Assembly: GCA_035649575.1 (NCBI GenBank)
Contig: DASRJH010000199.1
Span: forward strand, 19,965 to 83,964
Length of the DNA: 64,000 nt
Direction: 5' to 3'
Source of the DNA: DASVAL01 sp035649575
GTDB taxonomy: Bacteria > Planctomycetota > UBA1135 > UBA2386
Under the pieces are notes generated by a model. That model was not told the DNA's origin and ran no database searches. It was given only the letters and a program-made list of their open reading frames with translations. The position numbers were made by a program, and so were the translations under genes. The first letter of the stretch is position 1. Each line of letters opens with the position of its first letter. Positions 7,510-16,874 of the stretch are shown here, in pieces.

Positions 7510-9927
7510 ATGCCCGACCCGCGCGAACTCGACCTCGAACTGTGCCAGCACGCGACCGCGTTGCGCAGCATCGCGCGCGATCTGCTGCGCGATCCGCACG
7601 CCGCCGCCGACGTGATGCAGGAGACGCTGCACCGGGCCATGAGCCGCCCGCCGCGGCACGAAGGGCCGATCGGCGGCTGGTTGTATCGCACGCTCGTGAA
7701 CTTCGCGCACCAGTGGCGCCGCAGCGAACGGCGTCTCGAAGGTCGCCACTCGCAACTGCCACGTCCCGAACCGGCCGCGACGCCGCCCGACACGCTGGGC
7801 CGCCGCGAGACCCTCAAAGCGGTGACCAACGCGGTGCTCGCGCTCGACGAGCCATACCAGACCGCGATCTTCCTGCGCTACTTCGAGGACCTGCCGCCGC
7901 GCGCGATCTGCAAGCGCACCGGCGCGAACCTCGCGACCGTGAAGAGCCGCCTGCAGCGCGGCCTCGTGCTGTTGCGCGCGCGGCTCGATCGCCAGTGCGG
8001 CGACCGCGAGCAGTGGCGCATGGCGCTCTTGTTCACCTTCGGCCTGCCGCTGTCGACCGCGGCCGCGGCGGGCCTCACTGCAACGACGGGAGCCTGGCTC
8101 TTGGGAACCACCACGAAGACCCTGATCGCCGCCGGCCTGTTGTGTGCCGGCGGTTTGTTCGCCTACACGCTCGTCCAGGATCCGCCGCCGCTGCCGACCG
8201 AATTGGCCCGGCAGGGCGATGCACCCGCGGCGACGCCTGCCACGACCGCTGCGGGCGACGAGGCGGAACCGACCGTGCGCGAAGCGGCGGCCAACGCGAA
8301 CGAAACGTCGTTGTCGTGGCTCGACCATCCCTACCTGCTCGAGCTCGACGTGCTCGTCGTCGACGAGACCGGCCTGCCGGTCGAGGGTCACACGCTGCGG
8401 CTCGCGCCGCCCGGCTGCACGCTGAACGACGCCAAGACGCCGACCGGCCCCGACGGCCGCGTCACGCTGAGCTGGCGCTCGCGCGTGCCGACCGGCGCAG
8501 TGTTGTTCGCCGATGAACGCGGCATGCTGCGCCGTGTCACGCTCGAACACGGCCGCAAGACTGCGGTCGCACTCGCCCAGACGCGGCCGAAGAACCGCTA
8601 CGCGAACCGCAGCAGCGAGGTGACGCTCAAGATCGCAGGCCGCCAGATCTCGAGCCGCGAGCCGGGAACAGCCCGCCTGGCGCTCGAAGAGTATGTGGCG
8701 TCCAGCAAGGCCATGAACTCGAACCCGGCCCGCGGTGGCACGTGGCAGGGCGGTCTGCATCCACACGCGGTGTTCGGCGACAACGCTGCCGCGGGCGTGG
8801 TGAAGGAGACGCAGGAAGTCCAGACACGGACGTTTGCCACGCGGGTGTTGCTCGAGAACGTCAAGCTCCAGATGGGTGAGCGAGCCGCCGAGGCGCCGGC
8901 ATCACCTCTGGCGCGCATCGCGGGCACCGTGTTCGGCGAAGACGGCAAACCCGTCGCGGGCGCGCCAGTGGCGCTGCTCACGTCGAGCCCGCAGCCGCTG
9001 CAGCGCACGAAGACCGACGACGCGGGGCAGTTCGTGTTCGAGAAGCTGTTGCCAGGAGACTTCATGGTGCGGGCCGGCGGCACCGCGGTTGGACTCGCGA
9101 GCCTGCCCGTGGTCACGACGACGGGCACGACACCGGCCACACTGCACTTGCGACGCGAATCGTGCGTGCGGGGCCACGCGTGCGATGCGGCGGGCAAGCC
9201 GCTCGCGGGGGCGCCGGTCGTGTGGCGCGCGACCGACGGCGCCTGGTGCGACTCGACGGAGACCGCCGCGGATGGCAGCTTCGTGCTCGCCAACCTGCCG
9301 GGCACCGAAGGCACGGTGCTCCTGTGGGAGCCGACCGGCAAGTTTCCGCTGCCGGTCAGCGTCGAGGCGAAGGTGCTGTCCGACACCACCGATCTGCTGC
9401 TGAAGTTCGACGGCGCCGTGAGCGCGCTGCAGTTCGACCTCGGCGTGCCCGAGGGCACCGACGCCGAAGCTGTGGCAGGGCGCGTGTGGAATCTCGACAC
9501 CGGCATCGGCGCGCGCATGCAGCGGCCGAAGGCGGGCAAGCCGTGGCGTCTCGAGAACCTGCCCGCCGGCTGGTATCAGGTCGAAGTGTTTGCGCCGGGC
9601 TCGGGCTGGCTCGACCTCGGCCGCCACTGGCTCGATGGCAAGGGGGACTGCAACCTCGGCCGCGCGAACCTGCCCGCTGCCGCCACGGCGAAGCTCGCGC
9701 TCGAGCTCGAAGCGCTGGCGCAGGGAGAGCAGCAGCAGATCGAGCTCTACGAAGTGCGCAGCGACGTCGACGTCCGCCTCGAAGGGATGCCGTTGCAGCC
9801 CGACAGCGAACTGAGGTTGCCGGCGGGCAAGTACGCGCTGGCCTGGCGCGGCAAGGACGGCAAGGTCGAGTTCCGTCGCTTTGACGTGCGCAGCGGCGAC
9901 AGCGTCGCTCTCGGCTCGAAGCAATAG
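7510..9927 (+). CDS. Membrane-tethered ECF sigma factor fused to carboxypeptidase-regulatory-like domains
   Basis: 805 residues in one open frame. Residues about 15-75 are sigma region 2 (ADVMQETLHRAM, then GGWLYRTLVNFAHQWRR). Residues about 113-160 are region 4 with the helix-turn-helix ICKRTGANLATVKSRLQRG. Instead of ending, the chain runs into two hydrophobic segments (about 171-195 and 204-222, TLIAAGLLCAGGLFAYTLV), then a roughly 580-residue region. That region contains at least two carboxypeptidase-regulatory-like (transthyretin-fold) units at about 468-545 and 552-630 (FGEDGKPVAGAPVAL, CDAAGKPLAGAPVV). Topology suggests that the sigma part is cytoplasmic and the C-terminal part periplasmic, so one polypeptide would sense and respond. 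ECF factors with long C-terminal extensions are known in Planctomycetota; the control mechanism here (proteolytic release or direct sensing) is inference. No separate anti-sigma gene lies next to it. Confidence 0.85.
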   Translation: MPDPRELDLELCQHATALRSIARDLLRDPHAAADVMQETLHRAMSRPPRHEGPIGGWLYRTLVNFAHQWRRSERRLEGRHSQLPRPEPAATPPDTLGRRETLKAVTNAVLALDEPYQTAIFLRYFEDLPPRAICKRTGANLATVKSRLQRGLVLLRARLDRQCGDREQWRMALLFTFGLPLSTAAAAGLTATTGAWLLGTTTKTLIAAGLLCAGGLFAYTLVQDPPPLPTELARQGDAPAATPATTAAGDEAEPTVREAAANANETSLSWLDHPYLLELDVLVVDETGLPVEGHTLRLAPPGCTLNDAKTPTGPDGRVTLSWRSRVPTGAVLFADERGMLRRVTLEHGRKTAVALAQTRPKNRYANRSSEVTLKIAGRQISSREPGTARLALEEYVASSKAMNSNPARGGTWQGGLHPHAVFGDNAAAGVVKETQEVQTRTFATRVLLENVKLQMGERAAEAPASPLARIAGTVFGEDGKPVAGAPVALLTSSPQPLQRTKTDDAGQFVFEKLLPGDFMVRAGGTAVGLASLPVVTTTGTTPATLHLRRESCVRGHACDAAGKPLAGAPVVWRATDGAWCDSTETAADGSFVLANLPGTEGTVLLWEPTGKFPLPVSVEAKVLSDTTDLLLKFDGAVSALQFDLGVPEGTDAEAVAGRVWNLDTGIGARMQRPKAGKPWRLENLPAGWYQVEVFAPGSGWLDLGRHWLDGKGDCNLGRANLPAAATAKLALELEALAQGEQQQIELYEVRSDVDVRLEGMPLQPDSELRLPAGKYALAWRGKDGKVEFRRFDVRSGDSVALGSKQ

Positions 9928-9929
9928 TC

Positions 9930-9943
9930 GACGGCGCGCCGTC
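9930..9943. terminator. Perfect 14-bp palindrome between convergent genes
   Basis: GACGGCGCGCCGTC starts 3 bp after the stop codon of the ECF fusion and ends 13 bp before the stop of lemA on the other strand. Its position between two converging genes fits a bidirectional terminator stem, but there is no T-tract and a palindrome without a loop would form only a small hairpin. Weak call. Confidence 0.3.
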
Positions 9944-9956
9944 CGGGCCGTGCGCG

Positions 9957-10535
9957 CTACCGCGCGGTCCCGAGGTCCACGCGCGGGACCACGCGCTCGT
10001 TGGCATCGTCGAGCTCGAAGAACGTCGGCAGCTCGATGCCCATCGCGCCGCCGACGACGCTGGTCGGGAACGACTCGCGCAGATTGCGCATCTCGCGCAC
10101 GTTGCCGTTGAAGAAGCGCCGCGCCGCAGCGATGCGGTCCTCGGTGACGGCGAGCTCCTGCTGCAGTGCGCGGAAGTTCGCGTCGGCTTTCAGCTGCGGG
10201 TAGTTCTCGACGACCGCGAACAGGGACTTTACGCCGGTCAGCAGCGCGTTCTCGTCCCTGGCCTGGCTCTCCGCCGAGCCGTGGTTCGCCGCGGCCTGGT
10301 TGCGCAGCGCGACGACGCGGTCGAGCACCTCGCGCTCGTGCTTCGCGTAGCCCTTCACGGTCTCGACGAGATTGGGAATGAGTTCGTAGCGGCGCTTGAG
10401 CTCGACGTCGATGTCGGCCCAGCTCTCCTTGACGCCGTGCTTGAGGCGCACGAAGCGGTTGAAGATGGTGATCCACCAGATCAGTGGCACGAGCACCACG
10501 ATTCCGGCGACGATGAGGACGGCGGGTGTGTCCAT
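9957..10535 (-). CDS. lemA: LemA family membrane protein
   Basis: 192 residues. An N-terminal transmembrane helix (about residues 4-22, PAVLIVAGIVVLVPLIWW) precedes the family hallmark FNRFVRLKHGVKESWADIDV, then RRYELIPNLVETVKGYAKHE, followed by helical segments with VTEDRIAAARRFFNGNVREMN-like signatures. LemA proteins are small helical-bundle envelope proteins of unknown biochemical role. The start ATG (10535-10533) overlaps the TGA of the upstream gene (TGATG), so translation is probably coupled to the neighbour. Confidence 0.92.
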   Translation of the reverse strand: MDTPAVLIVAGIVVLVPLIWWITIFNRFVRLKHGVKESWADIDVELKRRYELIPNLVETVKGYAKHEREVLDRVVALRNQAAANHGSAESQARDENALLTGVKSLFAVVENYPQLKADANFRALQQELAVTEDRIAAARRFFNGNVREMRNLRESFPTSVVGGAMGIELPTFFELDDANERVVPRVDLGTAR

Positions 10536-11236
10536 CAGGCTTGCAAGTCCTTCACGAGGTGGCGCGGCCACAGTTCGCAGAACTGCCGCAGGAAGGTGAT
10601 CTTGGCGCGGAAGCCCTGCGGGTCCCAGCGGCGATGGCCGTCGCTGAGGCAGAGCGCGCCGTCCTCGATGTCGAGCATCGGCGGATTCTGTGCGAGCAGG
10701 AACTCCATCATGCGCGGGTGCAGCACGTCGTAGGCGAAGCGTTTGTCGTTCGACTTCACGTAGAACTTCTTGCTGAACTCGATCGACTCGAAGTCGATGT
10801 CGTCGAAGCCGAACGCGCCCTTGATCTTGTCGAACAGGCCTTCGGGCCGGATCAGCAGCGGTGGCGTGTCCCACGGCGGATGCACGATCAGGTAGCTGAA
10901 GCGGTAGGTCGTCGTCGTCGTGGTCTTGCCGTTGCTCGTCGTCACCTTGTAGCTGAAGTCGCCGCAGCGCACGTGGCAACGCTGGTCGAACAGATCGAGC
11001 GCTCCGCTCAGCGTGTTCATCGCGACGCGCGAGTGGCCGCGCCGGAAGATCTCGAACTGCGCGTATTCGTCGTCGTGATCGCTGTCCTTCTCGGGGTCGA
11101 AGCGCAGGCCCAGTTCCTGCGCGAACGCGGCGAGTTCCTGCTTCCGCCTCTGCTCGGCCTTCCAGCTCAGGTAGGCAAGGAAGCCGATCAGCGCGATGAA
11201 GCCGCCCACCAGGAGGAAGACCAGCGCCGGTTCCAT
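10535..11236 (-). CDS. LemA-partner membrane protein, DUF3137-like
   Basis: 233 residues from ATG 11236-11234, chosen because a transmembrane helix (PALVFLLVGGFIALIGFLAYL) follows at once; an upstream extension to 11371 would be basic and unstructured. The rest is soluble: a segment rich in Glu/Arg, then a beta-rich part with DYSYKV-like strands, a threonine run (TTTTTTY) and an RFSYLIVHPP strand. Proteins of this design, often called DUF3137, commonly sit next to lemA. The stop codon overlaps the lemA start by one base. Role unknown; probably an inner-membrane protein with its bulk in the cytoplasm. Confidence 0.6.
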   Translation of the reverse strand: MEPALVFLLVGGFIALIGFLAYLSWKAEQRRKQELAAFAQELGLRFDPEKDSDHDDEYAQFEIFRRGHSRVAMNTLSGALDLFDQRCHVRCGDFSYKVTTSNGKTTTTTTYRFSYLIVHPPWDTPPLLIRPEGLFDKIKGAFGFDDIDFESIEFSKKFYVKSNDKRFAYDVLHPRMMEFLLAQNPPMLDIEDGALCLSDGHRRWDPQGFRAKITFLRQFCELWPRHLVKDLQA

Positions 11237-11283
11237 GGCGCGAACGGTAGCGTTCCGCCGCGCACGCTGCGATCGTGTGCGCG

Positions 11284-14187
11284 CTACTTCTTCGCGCCGG
11301 CCGTCTCGTGGATCTTCGCGACTGCGGCGCGCGATGCGGCGGCGATCTCGGCATCGGCGTCCTTGGTCCACTCGATCAGGTACGGCAGGGACTCGGGGGC
11401 GCCGAGCGCTCCCAGCGAACGGATCGCGAGCAGGCGCTGGTCCTTCGCTTCGCCGGGTTTCGCCTGCGCCAGCAGCTTCGCAGCCGCACTCGAGGGGCTC
11501 GTGTCGATGCCGGCCTTCGCATTGGCCCAGAACGCCTGCTGCTCTTGCTGGAACCGGAACCGCTCGAGGGCTTCGGTGGCGGCCTTGCGCACGGTCGCGC
11601 TCGGATCGCGCAGCGCCTCGAGCAGAGGCGTAACTGCGTCCATGGCGAGCACCCTCGCCAGCGTGTTGGCTGCGCTGGTTCGCACTTCCTCCGTCGGATC
11701 GTCGCGCAGCAGCGCTTCGACGTCCTGCTGCAGCTTGGGATCGAGTGGGGCAGGCAGCGCGTACAGCGTGCCCATGCGGTTGGATGGGTTCTTGTCCCGC
11801 AGCGCGAGTTGCCAGTCCTCGGTCCGCAGGTCGATGCCCGCGCGCTTCAAGAAAGGCGCGAAGTAGCCCGGGGACGTCGCGCGGCGCAACAGAGCAAGCG
11901 CGTCGTCGGCGAACTCAGGTGCGACCTTGTTGGGCAACTTGATGAGCGTGCCAGCTGCGAGATCGAAATCGTTCGCACGCAGCAGGCTCTCGATTGCACT
12001 TCGCATGCTCGAACCTGCAGCCACCTGGTCGACCGTCACGCTGCCGAACGTGTGGAGCACGGTGTTGATGGTGCTCGAGCGTTGTTCGGCAGGTAGCTTG
12101 GCCCAGAGGGCCGGCAACTCGGAAGCCAGGAGCGGCATGACCGGAACGGGGATGCGTTCCGACATCCTCTGGATCTCGCTCCACACCTTGTCGCGTGCCT
12201 CGCACGACAACAGGGCGCTCCACGCCTGCACGAGCTGGGCATCGGAATAGCCATGCCAGGCGACGCGCTGTTGGTTCGTGGGTGCGGGCGTCAGCCCGAG
12301 GAAGCCGATGCCAGAGGCCCCAAGCGGTTGCTCGTTCGCAAGATCTTGCGAGAACAGGCCGCGTCTCCTTGCAGCCGGAGCGTTGTAGCCGCCGAGACCG
12401 AGTGCGTAGGCGCGCGGGAACAGCGCGATCGACGGTTCGTCGCCGAGCCGTGCGAGCTCCGCGAACAGCTCGCTGCGGACGTCGGCCGCATCGGGTGCAA
12501 CGAGCAGCTTGCGCAGGCCAACGCGAACAGTTTCTGCGTCAACCGTGCGGCCGAGTTCGAGCAGGGCGCGCGCGACGTGGGTGCTGCTGCCGGGCACGCG
12601 GTCGACGAATTCCGTGAGCCAGGTGGCGGCTTCGGGGGCGCCCGTGCGGCCGACGTTCCACAACAGTCGGCTCAGGGAATCGCCGGGCCAGTTGCGTGGT
12701 GATCCACGCAAGTCCGAATCGATCACCTCGCGCAGTGCGGGGAACACCGCGGGAGTCAGATCGGCCTTGGAGAGGGAACCGAACGTCAGGTCGGTCCGCG
12801 CGAGTTTGGGCATCACGCGCACGAACCGCTCGAGTTGTGTTGCATTCATCGACGCGAAGAGGTGCCTCACGCAGTTCGGTTCCGCGCTATTGTCGCCGCC
12901 GTAGCCGAGCTCGAGCAGTTCGAGTACGGAATCGACGCTGCGTGCGGACCACTCCGGTAGGTGCCGGCTGAACACCATCTGCAGTGCGATCCGAGCGTAG
13001 CTCGAAGTAGTCTGCTGCTGCGTGGACGGACTTTTGAGCGCGCGGCAGGCAGCGAGCAACAGGTCAATCTCGGCGTCGTCGAGTGGCCAGGACAGGTGTT
13101 CCAAGTCCGCGCCGAAGGCTTCGATCCCGTCGGGATAGCGCGCGACTTCACCCAGCACGAGCCGCCGTGCCGCGCGTGGGCCACACATCGCGAAGCGCGA
13201 CACCAGTTGCCATGCCGCGTGGGCCGCCCGTGGCTCGCTGTCGCGCAACGCCCGGCGCACTGCGACATCGAGGACTTCGACGATCCTCGCTTGCTCGGGC
13301 ACGGGCAGGTTGTGCCAGACCTCGGCCAACCCGGCGAGTCCCGCAGCGCGCGCCCCGGGGTGGTCGTCGCCGACGAGCTCGACGAGAGTGGGCACCGGCA
13401 CGCTCCAGAGAACCCGGTTGAGGTTGCGCGGCACCTCGCCGGTCGGGTCGGCGTCGCGCAGGAAGCGCACGAGGGCTGGCATCAGGTCCGGCGCGACGAG
13501 GCCCGCGTGCTTCGTGATGAACCGGCGCCAGGCGACGTTCTTGTCGTCGGCAGCTCGGGTCAAGAACTGCAGTGCTGGCGCTGTGCCGACCTCCCAGAGC
13601 GTGCCGACGAGCAGGCTGAGGTTCGGAACCGGCTGGCCCACGCCCGTGCTGAGCCCACCCTCCTCGAGGGTGTGAAACGGGTCGAGTCGTTCGACCAGTG
13701 CGCTTGCCGCATCCTCCCCGAGCCACTTGAGATCGCGAAGAGCCAGTGTTGTTCCTTCGTCGAGTTGGCCGTTGGCGTCGCGTGGCTTCCAGCTCAGGTC
13801 GTCGATGCGATTGACCAAGGCCCGCGCCTTCTCGCGCCGTTCCTGCGCCTGCTTGCCTGCTTCGCTCTGCCCCTGCAGCACCGCCGTCGCCTGGGCAGCC
13901 ACGTCGCCACCGGCCGCGACCGCGCGTTCGAGGAACGGCTTGCCGTCGTCCTTCTTGTCGAGCCGCCACAACATCGCGCCGAGCCGCAGGGCTGCCTCGC
14001 CGTGTACGGCACTTGCCGCCGCGTCGCCGAGCAACGTGCGGTACGCGGACTCGGCTTCCTTCAGGTCGCCCTCCTGTTCTTCGATCACCCTGGCGCGCGC
14101 GAGTGCTCGGGCAGCATCCGTCGTCTGTGCGGGAACCAGCGCGGCCAAGAGGGCCGCCGCCGCCATCGTGCGCAGGTGTGTGTTCAT
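11284..14187 (-). CDS. Large exported HEAT-repeat protein
   Basis: 967 residues. A signal peptide (about 1-20, AAAALLAALVPAQ) leads into a short TPR-like helical segment (about residues 25-115). Long helical stretches follow, with clear HEAT/Armadillo-type repeats near the C-terminus: DDPTEEVRTSAANTLARVL, DPSATVRKAATEALERF and a final DADAEIAAASRAAVAKI unit. Leu/Ala-rich helix pairs with the D-x-x-x-x-V-R pattern are typical. Such proteins are protein-binding scaffolds; no catalytic motif was seen. The gene is followed on the same strand by the small membrane gene and lemA, and preceded by the response regulator gene with a 67-bp gap. Confidence 0.7.
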   Translation of the reverse strand: MNTHLRTMAAAALLAALVPAQTTDAARALARARVIEEQEGDLKEAESAYRTLLGDAAASAVHGEAALRLGAMLWRLDKKDDGKPFLERAVAAGGDVAAQATAVLQGQSEAGKQAQERREKARALVNRIDDLSWKPRDANGQLDEGTTLALRDLKWLGEDAASALVERLDPFHTLEEGGLSTGVGQPVPNLSLLVGTLWEVGTAPALQFLTRAADDKNVAWRRFITKHAGLVAPDLMPALVRFLRDADPTGEVPRNLNRVLWSVPVPTLVELVGDDHPGARAAGLAGLAEVWHNLPVPEQARIVEVLDVAVRRALRDSEPRAAHAAWQLVSRFAMCGPRAARRLVLGEVARYPDGIEAFGADLEHLSWPLDDAEIDLLLAACRALKSPSTQQQTTSSYARIALQMVFSRHLPEWSARSVDSVLELLELGYGGDNSAEPNCVRHLFASMNATQLERFVRVMPKLARTDLTFGSLSKADLTPAVFPALREVIDSDLRGSPRNWPGDSLSRLLWNVGRTGAPEAATWLTEFVDRVPGSSTHVARALLELGRTVDAETVRVGLRKLLVAPDAADVRSELFAELARLGDEPSIALFPRAYALGLGGYNAPAARRRGLFSQDLANEQPLGASGIGFLGLTPAPTNQQRVAWHGYSDAQLVQAWSALLSCEARDKVWSEIQRMSERIPVPVMPLLASELPALWAKLPAEQRSSTINTVLHTFGSVTVDQVAAGSSMRSAIESLLRANDFDLAAGTLIKLPNKVAPEFADDALALLRRATSPGYFAPFLKRAGIDLRTEDWQLALRDKNPSNRMGTLYALPAPLDPKLQQDVEALLRDDPTEEVRTSAANTLARVLAMDAVTPLLEALRDPSATVRKAATEALERFRFQQEQQAFWANAKAGIDTSPSSAAAKLLAQAKPGEAKDQRLLAIRSLGALGAPESLPYLIEWTKDADAEIAAASRAAVAKIHETAGAKK

Positions 14188-14254
14188 GGGAGCATCGGAC
14201 TGTGACCAGCAGCAGAGTCTGTCGCCGGTGCGTGGATTCCGTGTCGCGGACTCG

Positions 14255-14956
14255 TCAAGGTCGATCCTCGTCCGCGACTGCGAGCCGGTAGCCGACGCCG
14301 TGCACGGTCAAGAGGTGCACGGGTTCCTTCGGATCCACTTCGAGCTTCTGCCGCAGGTGCAGCAGGTGCGTGTCGACCGTGCGGTTGCTGATGCTCGATC
14401 CGCCCCAGACCTCGCGCAGGAAGCGCGCGCGGTCGACGACGCGGCCGCGCTCCTGCCACAAGAGCGCCAGCATCGCCGTCTCCGTCGGCGACAGCCGTTG
14501 CACCGCGCGTCCGCGGCGCACTTCGTAGGCGTCGAGGTCGACGTCGAGCGGGCCGAGCCGGAAGCGTCCGGCCGGTTGCGCGGGCGAACGGTCGACGCGC
14601 CGCAGCAGCACGCGGACCCGCGTGCGCAGCTCGCGCAGCGAGAACGGCTTCGTCACGTAGTCGTCGGCGCCGAGTTCGAGCCCGAGCACCTTGTCGCCTT
14701 CGCTGCTGCGAGCGGTCAGCAGCAGCACGGGCGTCCGCTGGTCCTTCTTGCGCACGACCTGCAGGATCTCGAGCCCGCTCGGCCCCGGCAGCAGCACGTC
14801 GAGCACGAGCAGGTCGAACGTGCGCGCGCGCAGCACGGCCAGCGCTTCGTCGCCGTCGGCGGCCGTCGTCACGTCGTGGCCGTCGTTCTGCAGCGCGTCG
14901 CGCAGCACGGTCCGGATCGCGCGGTCGTCCTCGACGAGCAGGATCTGGAACGTCAT
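14255..14956 (-). CDS. OmpR-family response regulator
   Basis: 233 residues. Residues 1-120 are a receiver domain: the acidic pair EDD (about 9-11), the phospho-acceptor Asp in LLVLDVLLPGPSG (about 53), Thr in LLLTARS and Lys in DDYVTKPFSLREL. Residues about 135-230 are a winged-helix DNA-binding domain with the RLSPTETAMLALLWQERG and SNRTVDTHLLHLRQKLE recognition helix and the GVGYRL wing end. The start ATG overlaps the stop of the histidine kinase gene upstream (ATGA), so the two form a two-component operon. Targets are not apparent from this window. Confidence 0.95.
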   Translation of the reverse strand: MTFQILLVEDDRAIRTVLRDALQNDGHDVTTAADGDEALAVLRARTFDLLVLDVLLPGPSGLEILQVVRKKDQRTPVLLLTARSSEGDKVLGLELGADDYVTKPFSLRELRTRVRVLLRRVDRSPAQPAGRFRLGPLDVDLDAYEVRRGRAVQRLSPTETAMLALLWQERGRVVDRARFLREVWGGSSISNRTVDTHLLHLRQKLEVDPKEPVHLLTVHGVGYRLAVADEDRP

Positions 14957-16728
14957 GCCACGCCCTCCTCGCGCAGCGGCAGCGTGAACACGAACTGCGC
15001 GCCGGGCCCCCGCGCGGGCGGCACGCACCGCAGTTCGCCGCCGTGGCGCAGCACGATCGTGCGCGCGAGGTAGAGGCCGAGGCCGACGCCCGGGATCGAC
15101 CCGTGGCGGTGCGACGAACCGCGCTGGAACCGCGTGAAGATCGACTCGCGCTCGGCCGCGGTCACGCCATCGCCGTAGTCGCGCACCGCGATCGTGAACG
15201 CGCCGTCGCCCGAGGCCGTGCTGACTTCGAGGCGCTTGCCGTCGGCTGCGTACTTGCGCGCGTTCTCGAGCACGTTGAGCAGGGCCTGCATGAGCGCGCC
15301 GCGGTCGAGCGTGGCCACGGCCCGCGAAGCACCCTCGCGAAGCTCGAGCTGCATGCCGGCGCGCTTGCCGAGCGGGGTGAACAGCTGGACGGCCTCGCGG
15401 ACGACCTCGGCGAGATCCCCGGGCCGCAGGTCGTAGGCGCGTTCGCCGCGTTCCATCTGACCGAGGTCGAGCACGTTCTCGACCAGCATCGACAGCCGTG
15501 CCGACTCGCCGGCGAGCAGCCCGAAGTACTCGCGCTGCTTGTCGGGCGGCACGTCGTCGTCGGTGAGCACGTCGGCGACGAGGCGGATCGCCGCGACCGG
15601 CGTCTTCAGTTCGTGCGTGACACCCGTCAGGAACTCGGCCCGCGCGCGCATCGCGAGCGCCTCGCGGCGCAGACCGCGCACCGTGAAGAAAGCGCTCGCG
15701 GCGAACACGGCGACCAGTGCGAGACCTGCGGCCATGACCGCGGCCGGCTGCGCGAACCATGGTGGCTCGGGCAATGGTGGTGCAGTGACCCAGGCGAGCT
15801 GCGGCACGACCTCTTCGGCCTCGACCTCGGGTCTCGCGAACACGAGCGTGCCGCGCTGGGGCACGGGCGGCAGTCCCGGCACCTCGGGGCGGTTCGTGCC
15901 GAGACCGCGCAGCGTCGCGAGCAGTTGCGTCGACGTCAGTGCGCCGCGGCCCGACGCGGTATCGACCTCCTCGGGGAACCACAGCAGCACCTGGTCACCC
16001 GCGGCAGTGGGGCCCGGGGCCTGCCCCGGGACCCGCAGCCGTTCTGCGACCGTAGCGAGCAGCGCGCGTCGCGCCGCCGTGCGCTGCAGCTCCGTGCGCA
16101 ACGAATCCACGTCGCCGCCGCGTTCGGCAAGGCGGTCGAGCGTCGGCCGGCCGAGATCGGGATCCAGTGCCGGCAGCAGGCGATCGGCCCAGGCCCCGCG
16201 CGGGCGACGCGCGGCCGTCGCGAACAACGCAGTCGCCGACACGACGCGTGCGAGCTCCCGGTCTGCCGTCGCCGCCGCCGGCAAGGCGTCGAGTGCCTGG
16301 TCGAGACGCGTGCCAAGCTCGCTCACGCGATCGGTCGCGCCCACGCGCTGAGCCTGCCAGGCCGCGGCCACGACCACGGGCAGCGAAGGTGACGGCTGCA
16401 TCGTTCCGAGCAGTTCCTCGAAGTGGGCCGCGGCTGCCGCGGCATCGCCGCGCCCGAACTCCGCGACCTGGGCCTGGCGCAACTTCTCGGCCACGACGGT
16501 GTCCTGGCCCACCGCGTCGCGCTCGCGCAGCCAGCCGACCTCGGGATCGACCTGCACGGCGGCCCCGCGCACGACGAAGCACTCGCTCGCCGGCAGCAGC
16601 GTCAACACGGCCGGCGCGCGCAGCGCCGCGCGCAACGCGTGAGCGAGGTCGCGCGCGGCCGTTCTCGCATCGAGCTCGGCGCGGCTGCGATCCTGCCGCG
16701 ACGTCTGCACGAGGCTCCAGCCGACCAT
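14953..16728 (-). CDS. Membrane sensor histidine kinase
   Basis: 591 residues from the ATG at 16728. A roughly 310-residue sensor region of helical, Arg/Ala-rich character is followed by a transmembrane helix (MAAGLALVAVFAASAFFTV). Then come the H-box FLTGVTHELKTPVAAIRLVAD, an N-box NVLENARKYA, the G1 box DYGDGV and the G2 box GVGLGLYLA of a HisKA/HATPase kinase. The ATG leaves only half of the first membrane helix (MVGWSLV). The same frame continues upstream without a stop to 16812 and would supply the rest of the helix (LALLALASGAGLVA), but offers no ATG, GTG or TTG, only an ATC at 16803-16801. The true start is therefore uncertain. Operon with the response regulator through an ATGA overlap. 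Confidence 0.93.
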   Translation of the reverse strand: MVGWSLVQTSRQDRSRAELDARTAARDLAHALRAALRAPAVLTLLPASECFVVRGAAVQVDPEVGWLRERDAVGQDTVVAEKLRQAQVAEFGRGDAAAAAAHFEELLGTMQPSPSLPVVVAAAWQAQRVGATDRVSELGTRLDQALDALPAAATADRELARVVSATALFATAARRPRGAWADRLLPALDPDLGRPTLDRLAERGGDVDSLRTELQRTAARRALLATVAERLRVPGQAPGPTAAGDQVLLWFPEEVDTASGRGALTSTQLLATLRGLGTNRPEVPGLPPVPQRGTLVFARPEVEAEEVVPQLAWVTAPPLPEPPWFAQPAAVMAAGLALVAVFAASAFFTVRGLRREALAMRARAEFLTGVTHELKTPVAAIRLVADVLTDDDVPPDKQREYFGLLAGESARLSMLVENVLDLGQMERGERAYDLRPGDLAEVVREAVQLFTPLGKRAGMQLELREGASRAVATLDRGALMQALLNVLENARKYAADGKRLEVSTASGDGAFTIAVRDYGDGVTAAERESIFTRFQRGSSHRHGSIPGVGLGLYLARTIVLRHGGELRCVPPARGPGAQFVFTLPLREEGVA

Positions 16729-16874
16729 CGCGACGAGGCCGGCTCCCGACGCGAGCGCCAGGAGGGCGAGGGCGGAGCGGGTGATGCGCGGCGGGGGGAC
16801 GATGCGGCGAGCCTAGCCCGGTGGCCGCGCGAGTTGTCAAGCAATCGTCGCGGTGTTGGCCGCCGGTTGCACCG

